Source: an uncultured Clostridia bacterium (GTDB lineage Bacteria > Bacillota > Clostridia > TANB77 > CAG-508). From it: a stretch of DNA of 49,552 nt. This document shows positions 25,925 through 34,791 of this stretch, one piece after another. Made by a program: the position numbers and the translations under genes. Positions within the stretch are counted from its first letter, which is position 1. Each line of letters opens with the position of its first letter. The notes below the pieces were generated by a model that was not told the DNA's origin, searched no databases, and worked only from the letters and a program-made list of their open reading frames with translations. The DNA lies in the NCBI GenBank assembly GCA_944386655.1, contig CALXBX010000050.1, forward strand, positions 1-49,552, in the 5' to 3' direction.

Positions 25925-25988
25925 ACATTATAGCAAATTGCATTTTTATTTTATCGTATCTAGCTAAAAATAAAAAGGAGGGAATACT

Positions 25989-27371
25989 ATGGTAGATAGT
26001 ATGGAAAAGATTGTAAATTTATGTAAATCTAGAGGATTTATCTATCCAGGCTCAGAAATCTATGGAGGATTAGCAAACACATGGGATTATGGACCTTTAG
26101 GAGTGGAACTAAAAAACAATGTAAAAAAAGCATGGAGAAAGAAGTTTATACAAGAGAGCAAATATAATGTAGGATTAGATGCAGCCATCTTAATGAATCC
26201 AGAAACATGGGTAGCTTCTGGTCACGTAGGAGGTTTCTCAGACCCATTAATTGATTGCAAAGAATGTAAAACAAGACATAGAGCAGATAAGCTAATAGAA
26301 GATTGGATGCATGAACATCATTGTGAACAAGTAGTAGATGGCTGGACAGATGACCAAATGATATCCTATATGAAAGAACATCATATTACTTGTCCAAACT
26401 GTGGAAAAGAAAACTTTACAGGAATTCGTAAATTTAATTTGATGTTTAAAACTTTTCAAGGAGTAACAGAAGATTCTACATCAGAAATTTACTTAAGACC
26501 AGAAACAGCACAAGGAATTTTTGTGAACTTTAAAAATGTTTTAAGAACAACGAGAAGAAAACTACCAATGGGAATTGGTCAAATAGGAAAAAGTTTTAGA
26601 AATGAAATTACACCGGGGAACTTTACTTTTAGAACAAGAGAATTTGAACAAATGGAATTAGAATTTTTCTGCAAACCGGGTACAGATATGGAATGGTTTG
26701 CCTACTGGAGAAATTTCTGCAGAGACTGGTTACTATCCCTAGGAATGAAAGAAGATAGTATACGTTTAAGAGATCATAGCCCAGAGGAGTTATGTTTCTA
26801 TAGTAAAGGTACTACAGATATAGAATTTCTATTCCCATTTGGATGGGGAGAATTATGGGGAATTGCAGATAGGACAGACTACGATTTAAAACAACATATG
26901 GAACATTCTAAAGAGGACTTTACTTATCTTGACCAAGAAACAGGAGAAAAATTTGTTCCTTATTGTATAGAACCATCTTTAGGCTGTGATAGAGTAACAC
27001 TTGCATTTTTATGTGAGGCTTACGAAGAACAAGCGTTAGGAGAAGGAGATAGCAGAGTAGTACTACACTTACATCCAGCTTTAGCACCATATAAAGTAGC
27101 TGTTCTTCCATTATCGAAAAAATTAAGTGAAAAAGCAGAGGAAGTTTATAGCAAATTAAGTAAAAGCTTTATGTGCGATTATGATGAAGCAGGCTCTATT
27201 GGAAAAAGATATAGAAGAGAAGACGAAATAGGAACACCATATTGTGTTACTATCGATTTCGACACACTAGAAGATGAGAGTGTTACCATTAGAGACAGAG
27301 ATACTATGGAGCAAGTAAGAGTAAAAATTGAGGATGTTGAAAAATGGATAGAGGATAAAATAAAATTTTAG
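25989..27371 (+). CDS. glyS: Glycyl-tRNA synthetase, single-chain type
   Basis: Charges tRNA-Gly. The 460-residue protein is the dimeric class II form found in many Firmicutes and archaea, not the two-subunit bacterial form. Visible are [29 protein letters not shown] and CPNCG cysteine pairs, [44 protein letters not shown] (motif 2) and [13 protein letters not shown] (motif 3), then an anticodon-binding domain beginning [21 protein letters not shown] precedes ATG 25989. If glycine tRNA also rescues CGG sites, as proposed here, glycine charging would have a second role in this genome. Confidence 0.96.
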   Translation: MVDSMEKIVNLCKSRGFIYPGSEIYGGLANTWDYGPLGVELKNNVKKAWRKKFIQESKYNVGLDAAILMNPETWVASGHVGGFSDPLIDCKECKTRHRADKLIEDWMHEHHCEQVVDGWTDDQMISYMKEHHITCPNCGKENFTGIRKFNLMFKTFQGVTEDSTSEIYLRPETAQGIFVNFKNVLRTTRRKLPMGIGQIGKSFRNEITPGNFTFRTREFEQMELEFFCKPGTDMEWFAYWRNFCRDWLLSLGMKEDSIRLRDHSPEELCFYSKGTTDIEFLFPFGWGELWGIADRTDYDLKQHMEHSKEDFTYLDQETGEKFVPYCIEPSLGCDRVTLAFLCEAYEEQALGEGDSRVVLHLHPALAPYKVAVLPLSKKLSEKAEEVYSKLSKSFMCDYDEAGSIGKRYRREDEIGTPYCVTIDFDTLEDESVTIRDRDTMEQVRVKIEDVEKWIEDKIKF

Positions 27372-27380
27372 CAAAATGTC

Positions 27381-27409
27381 TTTACTTTTTGCTAAAATGT
27401 AGATATAAT
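27381..27409 (+). promoter_or_regulatory. Sigma-A promoter of ppdK
   Basis: TTTACT at 27381-27386, 17 bases, TATAAT at 27404-27409. The leader contains an imperfect hairpin (CATTGGA / TCCAATG). Confidence 0.65.
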
Positions 27410-27515
27410 AAAGGAGTCATTGGAGATATGTAAAAATTTCCAATGGACAAGTTATATGATAGTTTTAACAATTTATATAAAGTTAAGACACACATAAAAT
27501 AAGGAGGTTTTATTT

Positions 27516-30140
27516 ATGAGTCAAAAGTATGTGTACCTTTTTAGCGAAGGAAACGCAAACATGCGTGAACTACTAGGTGGAAAAGGAGCAAACCTTGCAG
27601 AAATGACAAATTTAGGTCTTCCAATTCCTCAAGGATTCACAGTAACAACAGAAGCTTGTACAAAATATTATGAGGATGGAGAAAAAATTTCTAAAAATAT
27701 TGAAGACCAAATTTTCACAGCACTTCAAAAATTAGAAGAAATTACAGGAAAGAAATTTGGAGATAGCAAAAATCCATTATTAGTATCTGTAAGATCAGGA
27801 GCTAGAGCATCTATGCCTGGTATGATGGATACAGTACTAAACTTAGGATTAAATGAAGAAACAGTTGCATCTATTGCTGAGAAAAATGAAAGATTTGCTT
27901 ATGATAGTTATAGAAGATTTATTCAAATGTTCTCTGACGTAGTAATGGAAATACCAAAGCCATTATTTGAAAAAGCAATTGACGAAATGAAAGAAGCAAA
28001 AGGTGTTAAATTAGATACAGAATTAACAGCAGAAGATTTAAAAGAATTAGTAAAGAAATTCAAAGCAATCTATAAAGAACAAAAAGGCGAAGAATTCCCA
28101 AGTGATCCAAAAACACAATTAATGGAAGGTGTAAAAGCCGTATTTAGATCTTGGAATAATGCAAGAGCTATCACTTATAGAAGATTAAATGATATTCCAG
28201 GAAGTTGGGGAACAGCTGTTAACGTACAAGAAATGGTATTCGGAAATATGGGAGAAGATTGTGGAACTGGTGTTGCCTTTACTCGTAACCCAGCTACAGG
28301 AGAAAACAAAATCTTTGGTGAATACCTAATGAATGCACAAGGTGAAGACGTTGTTGCAGGTATTAGAACACCACAACATATTGATACTTTAAAAGAAGTA
28401 AATCCAAAAGCATATGAAGATTTTGTAATGTATGCAGAAAAATTAGAGAAACATTACAGAGATATGCAAGATATGGAATTCACAATTGAAAGAGGAAAAC
28501 TATACTTCTTACAAACAAGAAATGGTAAAAGAACTGCAAATGCTGCTCTTCAAATTGCCGTTGACCTTGTAAAAGAAGGAATGATTACAGAAAAAGAAGC
28601 TGTACTTAGAGTAGAACCAAATCAATTAGACCAACTATTACATCCAAACTTCGATAGCGAAAAATTAAAAGCTGCAAAAGTAGTAGCAAAAGGACTTGCT
28701 GCATCTCCAGGAGCTGCAACGGGTAAAGTAGTATTTACAGCAGATAGAGCTGTAGAAATGCATGAAGCAGGAGAAAAAGACTTAATCTTAGTAAGATTAG
28801 AAACCTCTCCAGAAGATATCGATGGAATGAACGTATGCCATGGTGTACTTACTGTTCGTGGAGGTATGACATCACACGCAGCCGTTGTTGCTCGTGGTAT
28901 GGGAACATGCTGTGTAGCAGGATGTGGAGACATTATTGTAAACGAAGAAGAAAAATACTTCACACTTCCAGATGGAAGAAAAGTAACAGAAGGAGAATGG
29001 ATTTCTCTTGATGGTTCAACAGGTAATGTATATGGAGAAAGAATTGATACAGTTCCAGCATCTGTTTCTGGAAACTTTGCAACATTAATGGGATGGGCAG
29101 ACCAATATAGACAATTAAAAGTAAGAACAAATGCAGATACACCAAGAGATGCAAAACAAGCATACGACTTTGGAGCAGAAGGAATTGGACTTTGCCGTAC
29201 AGAGCATATGTTCTTTGCACCAGATAGAATTGCAGCTATCCGTGAAATGATTGTTTCTAAAACACCAGAACAAAGAGCAAAAGCACTTGCAAAAATTCTT
29301 CCAATGCAAAGAGGAGACTTTGAAGAATTATATAGAACAATGAAAGGATACCCAGTAACTATTCGTTTCTTGGATCCACCTTTACATGAATTCCTTCCAC
29401 ACGAAGATGATGAAATTGAAGCTCTTGCAAAAGAAATGGGAATGACATTCGAAGAGTTAAAGAGCGTAGTAGAAGGATTACATGAATTCAACCCAATGAT
29501 GGGACATCGTGGATGCCGTCTAGATGTTACTTATCCAGAAATTGCAGAAATGCAAACAAGAGCTGTTATTGAAGCAGCTATCAATGTAAATAAAGAAGGA
29601 ATGAATGTTGTTCCAGAAATTATGATACCACTTGTTGGAGAAGTAAAAGAGTTAAAATATGTAAAAGACATTGTTACAAAAACAGCAGATGCTATCATAA
29701 AAGAAGCAGGAGTAGACTTAAAATATCATGTAGGAACCATGATTGAAATTCCAAGAGCAGCTCTAACAGCTGATGAAATTGCAAAAGAAGCTGAATTCTT
29801 CTCATTTGGAACAAACGACTTAACACAAATGACATTCGGATTTAGCCGTGATGATGCTGGAAAATTCTTAAATGACTACTATGAGAAGAAAATATATGAA
29901 TTCGACCCATTTGCTAAACTAGACCAAGTTGGTGTAGGAAAATTAGTAAAAATGGCAGTAGATTTAGGAAAACAAACAAGACCAGACATTAAACTTGGAA
30001 TTTGTGGAGAGCATGGTGGAAACCCTCCAACAGTAGAGTTCTGCCATAATATAGGATTAACTTATGTATCTTGCTCACCATTTAGAGTGCCAATTGCAAG
30101 ACTTGCTGCAGCACAAGCTGCTATCAAAAATCCTAGATAA
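27516..30140 (+). CDS. ppdK: Pyruvate, phosphate dikinase
   Basis: Interconverts phosphoenolpyruvate, AMP and PPi with pyruvate, ATP and phosphate. The 874-residue protein has the usual length. It has the ATP-grasp domain (GGKGANLAEMTNLGLPIPQGFT, VSVRSGARASMPGMMDTVLN), the swivelling phosphohistidine H454 in GGMTSHAAVVARGMG, and a PEP-binding barrel with GICGEHGG (C830). Codon use is regular and biased, typical of a highly expressed gene. TAAGGAGG precedes the ATG. With the PPi-type phosphofructokinase at 33554 it suggests PPi-linked glycolysis. Confidence 0.97.
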   Translation: MSQKYVYLFSEGNANMRELLGGKGANLAEMTNLGLPIPQGFTVTTEACTKYYEDGEKISKNIEDQIFTALQKLEEITGKKFGDSKNPLLVSVRSGARASMPGMMDTVLNLGLNEETVASIAEKNERFAYDSYRRFIQMFSDVVMEIPKPLFEKAIDEMKEAKGVKLDTELTAEDLKELVKKFKAIYKEQKGEEFPSDPKTQLMEGVKAVFRSWNNARAITYRRLNDIPGSWGTAVNVQEMVFGNMGEDCGTGVAFTRNPATGENKIFGEYLMNAQGEDVVAGIRTPQHIDTLKEVNPKAYEDFVMYAEKLEKHYRDMQDMEFTIERGKLYFLQTRNGKRTANAALQIAVDLVKEGMITEKEAVLRVEPNQLDQLLHPNFDSEKLKAAKVVAKGLAASPGAATGKVVFTADRAVEMHEAGEKDLILVRLETSPEDIDGMNVCHGVLTVRGGMTSHAAVVARGMGTCCVAGCGDIIVNEEEKYFTLPDGRKVTEGEWISLDGSTGNVYGERIDTVPASVSGNFATLMGWADQYRQLKVRTNADTPRDAKQAYDFGAEGIGLCRTEHMFFAPDRIAAIREMIVSKTPEQRAKALAKILPMQRGDFEELYRTMKGYPVTIRFLDPPLHEFLPHEDDEIEALAKEMGMTFEELKSVVEGLHEFNPMMGHRGCRLDVTYPEIAEMQTRAVIEAAINVNKEGMNVVPEIMIPLVGEVKELKYVKDIVTKTADAIIKEAGVDLKYHVGTMIEIPRAALTADEIAKEAEFFSFGTNDLTQMTFGFSRDDAGKFLNDYYEKKIYEFDPFAKLDQVGVGKLVKMAVDLGKQTRPDIKLGICGEHGGNPPTVEFCHNIGLTYVSCSPFRVPIARLAAAQAAIKNPR

Positions 30141-30173
30141 AATAATTTCTACTATAACTAAGAAACATAAGGT

Positions 30174-30211
30174 AGCCAGCCACCTAAATATTTTAGGTAG
30201 GCTGGCTTTTT
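30174..30211 (+). terminator. Rho-independent terminator after ppdK
   Basis: AGCCAGCC and AGGCTGGCT pair at the base, ACCTAAA with TTTAGGT above, followed by TTTTTC. Confidence 0.9.
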
Positions 30212-30212
30212 C

Positions 30213-30240
30213 TTGACAAAAAGAAAAAATGGAATATAAT
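30213..30240 (+). promoter_or_regulatory. Sigma-A promoter of the DUF5662 gene
   Basis: TTGACA at 30213-30218, 16 bases, TATAAT at 30235-30240. The -10 overlaps an ATG at 30229, which therefore cannot be the gene's start. Confidence 0.75.
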
Positions 30241-30264
30241 GAAGTAGGAAAGGAAGAAAAGCGT

Positions 30265-30822
30265 ATGTTAAGAAAGATAGTAGGACATATTAAGACAGTT
30301 ACTAAACATAAATGGTTAGTGTTTAAACTATGTTGCAGAGCTGGAATTCCATGGAGAGGTTTCATGCATGATTGGTCAAAATTTTCCCCTACAGAATTTT
30401 GGGAGAGTGTAAAATATTATACAGGAAAAAGAAGTCCTATTCCGCTAGCAAAAGCAGAAAACGGTTATTCTAAAGCTTGGTTACATCATAAAGGAAGAAA
30501 TAAGCATCATGCAGAATATTGGTATGACTATGAAACGCCGCAAAAAACTTTTATTATGCCATATGTCTATGCGGTAGAAATGATTTGTGACAATTTAGCA
30601 GCGGGAATAACCTACAATGGAAAGAATTGGACAAAAAGAACACAGTTAGAGTATTGGGAAACAAAAGGATATAAAAAGCCTATCCATCCTAAAATGGCAG
30701 CTTTTGAAAAAGAAGTATATACTCAAGTGAGTAAGGATGGGATTCAAAAAGTGATTAGAAAAGAAAATTTAAAAAAATTGTATCATGAAATTGTAGAAGA
30801 AAATCGAGAAAAGGTTACATAA
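30265..30822 (+). CDS. DUF5662 family protein
   Basis: The 185-residue protein has several His-rich motifs: GFMHDWSKFSPTEFW, AWLHHKGRNKHHAEYW and FIMPYVYAVEMICDNLAAG. These are the signatures of DUF5662. The histidines and Asp (HDWSK, HHKGRNKHH) look like a metal site of an HD-like hydrolase, but activity is unknown. The start is set by the promoter: ATG 30265 follows AGGAAAGGAAG, whereas the longer frame begins inside the -10 box. It is monocistronic. Confidence 0.8.
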   Translation: MLRKIVGHIKTVTKHKWLVFKLCCRAGIPWRGFMHDWSKFSPTEFWESVKYYTGKRSPIPLAKAENGYSKAWLHHKGRNKHHAEYWYDYETPQKTFIMPYVYAVEMICDNLAAGITYNGKNWTKRTQLEYWETKGYKKPIHPKMAAFEKEVYTQVSKDGIQKVIRKENLKKLYHEIVEENREKVT

Positions 30823-30827
30823 ATGCA

Positions 30828-30856
30828 TTGACAATAAGATATTAGTATGCTACAAT
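30828..30856 (+). promoter_or_regulatory. Sigma-A promoter of the GNAT leader
   Basis: TTGACA at 30828-30833, 17 bases, TACAAT at 30851-30856. Transcription would start near 30863, giving a leader of about 155 bases before the GNAT gene. Confidence 0.7.
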
Positions 30857-30862
30857 ATAAAA

Positions 30863-30993
30863 CATATTTTAGGAGTGTACCTAAAAAGTAACATTTTGAG
30901 CGGTACAAAAGTACAAAATATCAGTACTTACACAGAAATAGGAAAATTTTAGCCTATGGAGGAGTCTTAAAAAGATTTTTCCATGGGCTTTTT
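30863..30993 (+). ncRNA. Structured leader ending in a terminator (attenuator candidate)
   Basis: After the promoter come GTACC...GGTAC and AAAGTAC...GTACTT pairings. A terminator stem follows (GCCTATGGA ... TCCATGGGC, 30952-30988) with TTTTT at 30989-30993. The GNAT ribosome site is downstream of it. The layout fits transcription attenuation or a small RNA. I do not recognise a known riboswitch class. Confidence 0.5.
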
Positions 30994-31017
30994 GGTTTTA
31001 GAAAGGGAGGAATAGTA

Positions 31018-31578
31018 ATGAAATATTATAAAAAATTGATAGGAGAACATATATACTTATCTCCAAGAAGTACAGAGGATGCAGAGTTATTTACAGAATG
31101 GTTAAATGACTTTGAAACAACGGATTACTTAGGAAGGAGTGGAAATCTAGTTTCGCTAGAAGCAGAAAGAGAATATTTAGAAAATAATAGCTCTCCAGAA
31201 GCAACATTTGTTATTATAACAAAAGACGAGGATAAGCTAATTGGTACAGTATCTATAGAAAGAATTAATTATATAGATAGGAGAGGAACTTTAGGAATAT
31301 TTATAGGAGACAAAAATGCAAGAGAAAAAGGATATGGAACAGAGGCAATACAGATGATATTAGAGTATGGCTTTCGTTATTTAAACTTAAACAATATTGG
31401 GCTAGACGTAATGGAATTTAATCCAAGAGCGATTCGTTGCTATAAAAAATGTGGATTTCAAGAAGTAGGTAGAGAAAGAAAAAGTAGATTTGTGAATGGA
31501 AAATATTATGATAGTATTCATATGGACATCTTAGCAGAAGAATTTACAGGAGATTTTATACAAAATAAAAACATATAA
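31018..31578 (+). CDS. GNAT acetyltransferase (RimJ/RimL-like)
   Basis: The 186-residue protein transfers an acetyl group from acetyl-CoA to an amino group. It shows the GNAT order: YLSPRSTEDAELFTEWLND, LIGTVSIERINYIDRRGTLGIFIGD, the CoA-binding REKGYGTEAIQ and the C-terminal VMEFNPRAIRCYKKCGFQEVGRE. Closest in style to RimJ/RimL and SpeG-like enzymes; the substrate is unknown. GGGAGG precedes ATG 31018. A terminator-bearing leader precedes the gene, so expression is probably controlled by read-through. Confidence 0.88.
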   Translation: MKYYKKLIGEHIYLSPRSTEDAELFTEWLNDFETTDYLGRSGNLVSLEAEREYLENNSSPEATFVIITKDEDKLIGTVSIERINYIDRRGTLGIFIGDKNAREKGYGTEAIQMILEYGFRYLNLNNIGLDVMEFNPRAIRCYKKCGFQEVGRERKSRFVNGKYYDSIHMDILAEEFTGDFIQNKNI

Positions 31579-31678
31579 ATGTCATAAAAATGTAATATAA
31601 AAGTAAAGAAAAAGTAACATATTTTATCCTTAAGCAGTGATATAATAAATAAACAGTTTGTAAAAAAAGGGTGAAAAT

Positions 31679-32485
31679 ATGGACGAGAGAGAGAATAATA
31701 TCGTAGAGGATGTCGAAATAACAAAAAAAGAACAATTAGAAGAAAAATTAGAAAAAGTAAAGACAATAGCAGATGCAACAGCAAGCTATACAGAAATGCA
31801 AAAAGCTTTGGAAAACAAAGAAATAGAAGAAGAATATGCACGTTATTTTATCAATACATTGGAAGATAAGATTTTTTATGATGCAAAATTCGACAAAATT
31901 AGTCCCAAGGTATTATTGGAAGTAATTTGTCCTAGATTAAAAGATATAGAGAACTTTCAATTAGAAAAATTAGCTATAGAAGAAATTGGAAGCCATTTAG
32001 AAGAACAAGAAAACTATTTAGATAAAATATGTACCTATGAGCATAAATTCATTTGTCTATTTGGAGTAAATGAGAAAAAGCCAGAAGAAGTGCAAGTATA
32101 CGAAGAAAGAAAATTTATTAGACAAGATATGATAGAAGCAGTACGTATGCAATATGAAGAGGGCAAGAAAATAGATATGCGCCAATATGACGAATATTAT
32201 GTAGGAATAGAAGAAGATAGACTAAAGGTATATACAGAAAGAAAAATCGTAGCCCTAATGAAAATAGAAGAAACACCATTTGATAAAATTAAAAGCAAAC
32301 TAGCTAGTTTGTTAAATAAAAATCCTTTTGTAAAGAAAAAATATTTACCACATTTAAATTTAGTATATGATACAAATCCAAACCGATTAGCAGAATGGAA
32401 ACATAAGAGTAAAGTAGAGGCTAAAAGCCGCATGAAAGCATTATTAAATAAAGAAAGAGAAATTACAAGAAACACTGCCGTATAA
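31679..32485 (+). CDS. Unknown soluble protein
   Basis: The 268-residue protein is charged and largely helical, with no signal peptide or membrane span. It starts with an acidic stretch and a Glu/Lys coiled region (residues 17-50). Later come IGSHLEEQENYLDKI, a Tyr-rich RQYDEYYVGIEEDRLKVYTERKIV and a basic C-terminus. I do not recognise a family. The ATG follows AAAAAAGGGTG. The end overlaps the stem of a terminator. Confidence 0.65.
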   Translation: MDERENNIVEDVEITKKEQLEEKLEKVKTIADATASYTEMQKALENKEIEEEYARYFINTLEDKIFYDAKFDKISPKVLLEVICPRLKDIENFQLEKLAIEEIGSHLEEQENYLDKICTYEHKFICLFGVNEKKPEEVQVYEERKFIRQDMIEAVRMQYEEGKKIDMRQYDEYYVGIEEDRLKVYTERKIVALMKIEETPFDKIKSKLASLLNKNPFVKKKYLPHLNLVYDTNPNRLAEWKHKSKVEAKSRMKALLNKEREITRNTAV

Positions 32486-32494
32486 AGCAGTGTT
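32470..32494 (+). terminator. Terminator overlapping the stop codon
   Basis: AACACTGC, an 8-base loop and GCAGTGTTTT. The TAA at 32483-32485 lies in the loop. Confidence 0.7.
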
Positions 32495-32495
32495 T

Positions 32496-32556
32496 TGTCC
32501 ATTTAAGTCAGTCTTTTTTGTGACATGTCCCACTTAAGTCAGGGTTAAATGGGACA
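32496..32556. repeat. GTGACATGTC palindromic repeat, degenerate copy
   Basis: TGTCCATTTAA at the left pairs imperfectly with TTAAATGGGACA at the right. The centre has GTGACATGTCCCA and AAGTCAGGG, shared with the 34694-34759 palindrome. It belongs to a second repeat family distinct from the GGGACGTTCC one. Confidence 0.6.
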
Positions 32557-32593
32557 TAGGAAGAATAATGTCATAAAATGCTGAAAAAGAAAG

Positions 32594-32622
32594 TTGCGAA
32601 AAGCGCATAATTATGGTATACT
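32594..32622 (+). promoter_or_regulatory. Sigma-A promoter of the HAD gene
   Basis: TTGCGA at 32594-32599, 17 bases, TATACT at 32617-32622. Confidence 0.55.
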
Positions 32623-32712
32623 AATTTATGTTAAAATGCAAAGCATAAGTAACTAATTTATTCTCGTTTGCTTGAATTTCAAGCAAGAAAATAATTTTTG
32701 GGAGGAAAAAGT

Positions 32713-33402
32713 ATGAAAAAAGAAAACAGACGGAGTTTAGAAAATATTACAACCATTATCTGGGATTGTGATGGGACACTGTGGCATCATAGTGACAATG
32801 AAATGGACCTATTATGCAATGCTCTACATCTGGAAAAAACAAAGCCTTTGGAGGAACAATATTTTCAAATGCTCTCCAATTTTCAAAACTATTTTCAGGG
32901 CAAAATAGTTACCCAAAAGAAAATGGTGGAGTTCATTCGGAAAGAAATGCCGATATTGGATTATTATAATCTGAGTGCGGCAGAGTTTTTCAAAAAATGG
33001 ATGATGGTGGAGACGGGGCAGGTAGATAAGAAAGCAAAAACTTGCTTAGAAAAATTGTCTGAAAAGGGCTATAGAAATGTGGTCCTTACGGACTGGTTTA
33101 TGGAGACCCAAGTTATGCTTTTAAGTAAATATGAGCTTCTGCAATATATAGAAGCTATATACCCTTTAGAGGGGCAATATTTGAAAGCAGACCACCGGTC
33201 ATTTGACAGAATTTTTTCTGCCAAAACGCATCTCGAAGAGTATATTATAATAGGAGATTCTTTAAAGAGTGACATTGGTTTTGCCACTCACGCGGGAATT
33301 GCTTCTATTTGGTATAATCCTAGGAGAAAAGTGAGAACAGAAAAAGAATTCATTCCGTCTTATGAGGTGCATTCTCTATTAGAGATATGCAGTATTTTGT
33401 AA
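32713..33402 (+). CDS. HAD-superfamily hydrolase with in-frame CGG codons, likely foreign
   Basis: A 229-residue HAD phosphatase or phosphotransferase: motif I IWDCDGTLW (nucleophile Asp), motif II VVLTDWF, motif III/IV IIGDSLKSDIGFATHAG. The start ATG 32713 follows GGGAGGAAAAAG. Codon use is unlike its neighbours, with more CTG, GCG, CCG, ACC and GAC. It is the only gene in the window that reads straight through CGG: residues 7, 76 and 162, at 32731, 32938 and 33196. If CGG causes frameshifts in this genome the gene is recently acquired and poorly translated; if it is made normally, it argues against the shift model. Confidence 0.85.
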   Translation: MKKENRRSLENITTIIWDCDGTLWHHSDNEMDLLCNALHLEKTKPLEEQYFQMLSNFQNYFQGKIVTQKKMVEFIRKEMPILDYYNLSAAEFFKKWMMVETGQVDKKAKTCLEKLSEKGYRNVVLTDWFMETQVMLLSKYELLQYIEAIYPLEGQYLKADHRSFDRIFSAKTHLEEYIIIGDSLKSDIGFATHAGIASIWYNPRRKVRTEKEFIPSYEVHSLLEICSIL

Positions 33403-33410
33403 GAAAACTG

Positions 33411-33450
33411 AAAAATGGATTACCTTTTCTAAGAAGGGTGGTCCATTTTT
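33411..33450 (+). terminator. Terminator after the HAD gene
   Basis: AAAAATGGA ... TCCATTTTT with inner ACC/GGT pairing and a T run at the end. Confidence 0.75.
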
Positions 33451-33492
33451 GCTAGAAAAAAGCATAAAGCAAAAGAAAAATGACAAAAAAGG

Positions 33493-33520
33493 TTGTAAAA
33501 ATCCAAAATATTGATATAAT
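33493..33520 (+). promoter_or_regulatory. Sigma-A promoter of the phosphofructokinase gene
   Basis: TTGTAA at 33493-33498, 16 bases, TATAAT at 33515-33520. Confidence 0.6.
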
Positions 33521-33553
33521 AAGAAGAAATAAAACAAAATAGGAGGAAAAATT

Positions 33554-34690
33554 ATGGTTAAGAAAGTTGCAATATTAGCAAATGGAGGAGACGTATCAGG
33601 TTTTAATGCTGTTATTAGAGCCATTGTAAAAACAGCAGAAAACAACGGAGTAGAATGTTATGGATTTATTGATGGATATCGAGGATTATTGAAAAACGAT
33701 TATATAAGACTAAGTAGTGCGGATACTGCATCAGGAATATTGCAAAAAGGAGGTTCTATTATCTCTTCATCTACAAATGCCAATGTATTCCGCTATAAAG
33801 TAGAGGAGAATGGAAAAGTAGTGTATAAAGACTTATCAGAACAATGCGTACAAAATGTAAAAGAGGATGGTTTTGACTGCATCTTTACATTAGGAGGAGA
33901 CAGCACACAAAAATCTGCTAGAGATTTTTCTTTAAGAGGAATAAATGTAATTGGTGTACCAAAAACAATAGATAATGATGTGGCTTGTACAGATATTACA
34001 TTTGGATATAACACAGCAGTATCTGTGGCAACAGAAGCATTAGATAGATTGCATACTACAGCAGAGACACATCATAGAATTATGGTATTAGAAGTAATGG
34101 GAAGAGAAGCTGGTTGGATTGCCTTAGAATCTGCCATAGCAGGAGGAGCAGATATTGCGTTAATTCCAGAAATACCATATGATATAGAAAAAGCAGCAGG
34201 GGCAGTAAAGAATAGACAAAAAATCGGCAAAAATTTCAGTATTGTAGTTGTATCAGAAGGAGCCTTCCCAAAAGGAGGAAACATTTCAGTAGTGAATGAA
34301 AGAGATGGCGGAGAAGGTGTTATTAACATCCAATTAGGAGGAGCAGGAGAAAAAGTAGCCAAAGAGCTAGAAAGATTAACAGGACTAACAGCAAGATGTA
34401 CTGTCCTAGGTTATATGCAAAGAGGTGGAACACCAACTGCATTTGATAGAGTATTATCTACAAAATACGGAGCAAAAGCAATGGAACTTGCTCTAGAAGG
34501 AAAATTTAATGTATTAACTGTTATCAAAGATGGAAAGCTAGATAGCGTGCCATTAGAAGATGTAGTAGGCGATAATAAAGAAATAGGAGCTGTACAAGGC
34601 GGAACAAAAGAGAGTAACGTAAGAGTAGTAACAATGGATCATGACTTAGTAAAAACAGCAAGAGATATCGGAATTTGTTTAGGAGATTAG
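33554..34690 (+). CDS. pfkA: 6-phosphofructokinase, probably PPi-dependent type
   Basis: Phosphorylates fructose 6-phosphate. The 378-residue protein has ILANGGDVSGFNAVIRA, GGDST (D116, S117), PKTIDNDV (K137, D140), MGREAGWIA and GYMQRGGTPTAFDR. In ATP enzymes the positions equal to E. coli 104 and 124 are both glycine. Here they are S117 and K137, and Lys at the second is the mark of PPi-dependent or mixed enzymes, so PPi use is likely but not proven. It matches the presence of pyruvate phosphate dikinase, the other PPi-linked glycolytic enzyme, about 3.4 kb upstream. AGGAGG precedes the ATG. Confidence 0.9.
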   Translation: MVKKVAILANGGDVSGFNAVIRAIVKTAENNGVECYGFIDGYRGLLKNDYIRLSSADTASGILQKGGSIISSSTNANVFRYKVEENGKVVYKDLSEQCVQNVKEDGFDCIFTLGGDSTQKSARDFSLRGINVIGVPKTIDNDVACTDITFGYNTAVSVATEALDRLHTTAETHHRIMVLEVMGREAGWIALESAIAGGADIALIPEIPYDIEKAAGAVKNRQKIGKNFSIVVVSEGAFPKGGNISVVNERDGGEGVINIQLGGAGEKVAKELERLTGLTARCTVLGYMQRGGTPTAFDRVLSTKYGAKAMELALEGKFNVLTVIKDGKLDSVPLEDVVGDNKEIGAVQGGTKESNVRVVTMDHDLVKTARDIGICLGD

Positions 34691-34693
34691 TTT

Positions 34694-34759
34694 GGTGTCT
34701 CACTAATCCCTGACTTCAATGTGACATGTCTCATTAAAGTCAGGGATTAGTGAGACACC
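34694..34759. repeat. 66-bp nested perfect palindrome
   Basis: Outer arms are 23 bases each and perfectly complementary (GGTGTCTCACTAATCCCTGA... / ...TCAGGGATTAGTGAGACACC). The inner segment AATGTGACATGTCTCATT is itself a near-perfect palindrome. It fills most of the gap between the phosphofructokinase gene and argS, is not followed by a T run, and shares its core with 32496-32556. Confidence 0.85.
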
Positions 34760-34791
34760 CTATAAAAAATGTCGAAAAAGGGTGAAGAAAC

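Noticed and set aside
28622..29491. Long minus-strand open frame inside ppdK
   Set aside because: It is antisense to a conserved, codon-biased gene and has no recognisable motif or ribosome site.
32496..32556. This region as the HAD gene's terminator or operator
   Set aside because: A proper terminator for the upstream gene already ends at 32494, and the sequence matches the 34694 repeat family.
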